A stretch of DNA of 64,000 bases from Nematostella vectensis (Eukaryota > Cnidaria > Anthozoa > Actiniaria > Edwardsiidae). Under the pieces are notes generated by a model. The model worked only from the letters and a program-made list of their open reading frames with translations, made no database searches and was not told where the DNA came from. The stretch lies in the NCBI RefSeq assembly GCF_932526225.1, contig NC_064047.1:2975501-3039500 (forward strand), given 5' to 3'. The position numbers and the translations under genes were made by a program. Within the stretch, counting starts at the first letter, position 1; every line of letters starts with the position of its first letter. This document shows positions 61,987 to 64,000 of the stretch, one piece after another.

Positions 61987-64000
61987 GACTTTGTAGGTTT
62001 GCCCTGAAAAAGAAATAAAGAAGGCAACATAAGAATAAGATAGAGAAGTGGTACTTAATTAAAGCTTACGGCGAAGGCAAAATTATTTAGACCGAGGCTT
62101 TTATAATTATGACAAGTCAAAATGACAAAGAATGGTATTCTGCTTAGCTCAGAGATGCCATTACATTTTAAAACTTTTCAGTAACATTGCTGTGTACCAG
62201 TAGACTTGTGAACGAGGTTTTGTGCAGAATTGCAGAAGTCGGCAAAAATGACGACAAAGGTGCTACGACATAATAATCTAAAAAAAGATACTACCGTATA
62301 CAGAAATGTTCTTTACTTCTTGCCTTTTACAGCTTATGAATTATACTCATTTTATTCAATGATAAAAACTTGAAAAAGGCGTTTTACATCACTGATCAAC
62401 AACATAAAGTTTTGATGCCGAATTATGCACGCCACCGGTAGGTTTCTCGCTGTTGTCAAGTTCTTTAACAACCGAATTGAAAGCTGACGGAGAATGTCAT
62501 AAATAGCAATCGCCTTCTTTCCCGGGAATCCGTAAATGAGGAAAGCAAGTCGGCATTAATTATTGAGTATTTACTAATGTAACTAAAGTCTTAAATGAAG
62601 CAACTAAATTCTGCATCGGAACTTTTGTCGCGTTTTTTTTTAGAAACCAAGGCAACGAATTTGTTCTACTTTTCAAATGGTTCGATGTCAATAGGTTATG
62701 GTTCCCTTCTAAAGGGGCTCTTCAGGACTTGACCTAGTGCTTCATTCGTCGAATATTAAGAAAAAGTAAAGTAACACATATTTCTTTCTACGAGTGTCAG
62801 AATTTGTAAGTGTTAGAGTGTTAAACCTTCTCACCTCAATTTTTTCTTGTTCTGGATAGCTTGTTAACCTCTCTGGACAAAAGTGCACTGACTGCGGGAC
62901 AGAATCTCGTGTCGCTTGCTAACTTGTGTTGCTCTCAATGGCTGAACTGATGTTTTGTGAACTCAACTTGCCGTAATTAGCACCTTTCGAGACGACAAAC
63001 TATTATCGACCTTTGCCGTGGGAGCAAACCTTCACAAAGGACGCGAGCCTTTTTGTTAGAAAACGCATATGCAAGCAACTCTTAATAATCAATAGGAGGA
63101 GCCCTTTTGAAATGCTTTCAAGCTTCTTCAACGAGCCGTAACATATTGAGTGCCGTGACTAAAGAGTGTATTGTGCCGTTGCGTGTCTTGTTTTCCTGTA
63201 GTTTTACCCTTCTTTGTTATAAGTATTGTCCAAAACATGACAGTAGTTCCGTCGTTGTGGGAAAGAATTACGATCTATTGTTTTCGTAAAGAGTTATTTG
63301 GGGTGAGCCCTAAGTATTTATCACTTAACTAAGTTACAAAGTTGTGAGTCAGAATCAAAATGAATGGAGCCTAATCACATTTCCCCGCCTCTTGTTTTTA
63401 CGAACTCCTTGGGGACAGAATCGGAAGAGAATTTCTAAGGGACTATCAACTAAAGGCGGGCGAGAAAGCATAGCCTTATTACGCAAACAAGACCACCCTT
63501 GGAAACCAAAGACTAAAGAGATTTGTCTAATCCTAGGACGTCCTACGAATATCTGTGTCGTTTCAGTTGTTCTCAGTCTCTCGATGTTTGCGTGAAGTGT
63601 CGGTTTTGTTTGTGTCTCAAGTAAATCAATGGAAGGGACTATTCCAAACCATTCACACTGAATTTAAAGTGGCGGGACGGCTTTGAGAGAGTTCGCAGCG
63701 AAAACTCTCGTGCATAATCTGTGGCACTCCGCCGCCATTTGACATATAATTAGAGCTAAAACCACTTTGCCACTTAAGTATTAGCTAATTATAGCATCAT
63801 TTCTTACATTTTTCATCTACCGAGTCTAACTAAGAAATCGACCACGCTGACAAGTTTCAAAAGAGTTTAACATACGAGCTTCTTTCTTTTTCCTTTATAT
63901 TTCTTTGTATATTTTCTGTTTTTGAAAAGTTAATCCGTTACAGAAGTCAAATAGTAGCTAAGAATTTTCCGGAAACTTGAACTTAAAGCTACTTCGTGTA
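61987..64000. other. Right edge, upstream of the FGF gene; no gene supported
   Basis: Frames at 63107-63289 and 63344-63595 (plus) have no recognisable domain. The 5' UTR and promoter of the FGF gene should lie next to 61987, but no TATA or other core motif stands out. A GCCGCCATTTGAC motif at about 63730 is similar to those at 23095 and 55055. Confidence 0.45.

Overview
This is animal genomic DNA: genes are split by GT-AG introns, intergenic regions are AT-rich, and there are many short non-autonomous DNA transposons and minisatellites. The protein set fits a cnidarian, most likely an anthozoan sea anemone such as Nematostella. It comprises an intronless class III POU gene, ribosomal protein S4 with an ATG-only first coding exon, a rhodopsin-like GPCR, TLCD4/TMEM56, ALG14 and an FGF. 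The organism assignment is inference from protein similarity and repeat style; I could not search a database.

Layout. 1.0-3.4 kb: an unrecognised three-exon minus-strand gene (544 codons seen, 3' end unresolved) with NRF-1-like and CRE-like motifs upstream. 3.4-17.9 kb: gene-poor DNA with small MITEs, tandem repeats, a probable retrotransposon RNase H relic (10.69-10.84 kb) and one possible first exon (15.62 kb). 17.9-19.0 kb: POU3 on the minus strand, with CCAAT boxes and an octamer-like site upstream. 19-32.9 kb: a second gene-poor stretch with a 90-bp minisatellite and several inverted-repeat elements. 32.9-36.6 kb: RPS4 (plus). 39.5-40.6 kb: a single-exon GPCR (plus) whose stop codon lies in a minisatellite. 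41.7-48.8 kb: a large 36-bp satellite (about 82 copies, with a 1,296-bp higher-order period) and candidate minus-strand exons. 50.9-54.3 kb: TLCD4 (plus, six coding exons). 55.5-58.7 kb: ALG14 (minus, five exons, with a piggyBac-like element in intron 4). 60.2-62.0 kb: an FGF (minus, three exons). 62-64 kb: nothing recognisable.

The genes do not form a pathway. RPS4 (translation), ALG14 (N-glycan precursor synthesis in the ER) and TLCD4 (membrane lipid-related) are housekeeping genes. POU3, the FGF and the GPCR are developmental or signalling genes. TLCD4 and ALG14 converge; ALG14 and the FGF are in tandem on the minus strand. The gene-poor flanks of POU3 are where long-range regulatory DNA would be expected, but this was not demonstrated.

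The most notable structures are these. In both RPS4 and TLCD4 the 3' splice site has been tandemly duplicated inside the upstream intron, leaving decoy acceptors whose use would give a premature stop. The GPCR takes its C-terminal tail and stop codon from a minisatellite. The 36-bp array has a clear block structure. Several transposon families have exact, datable target-site duplications.
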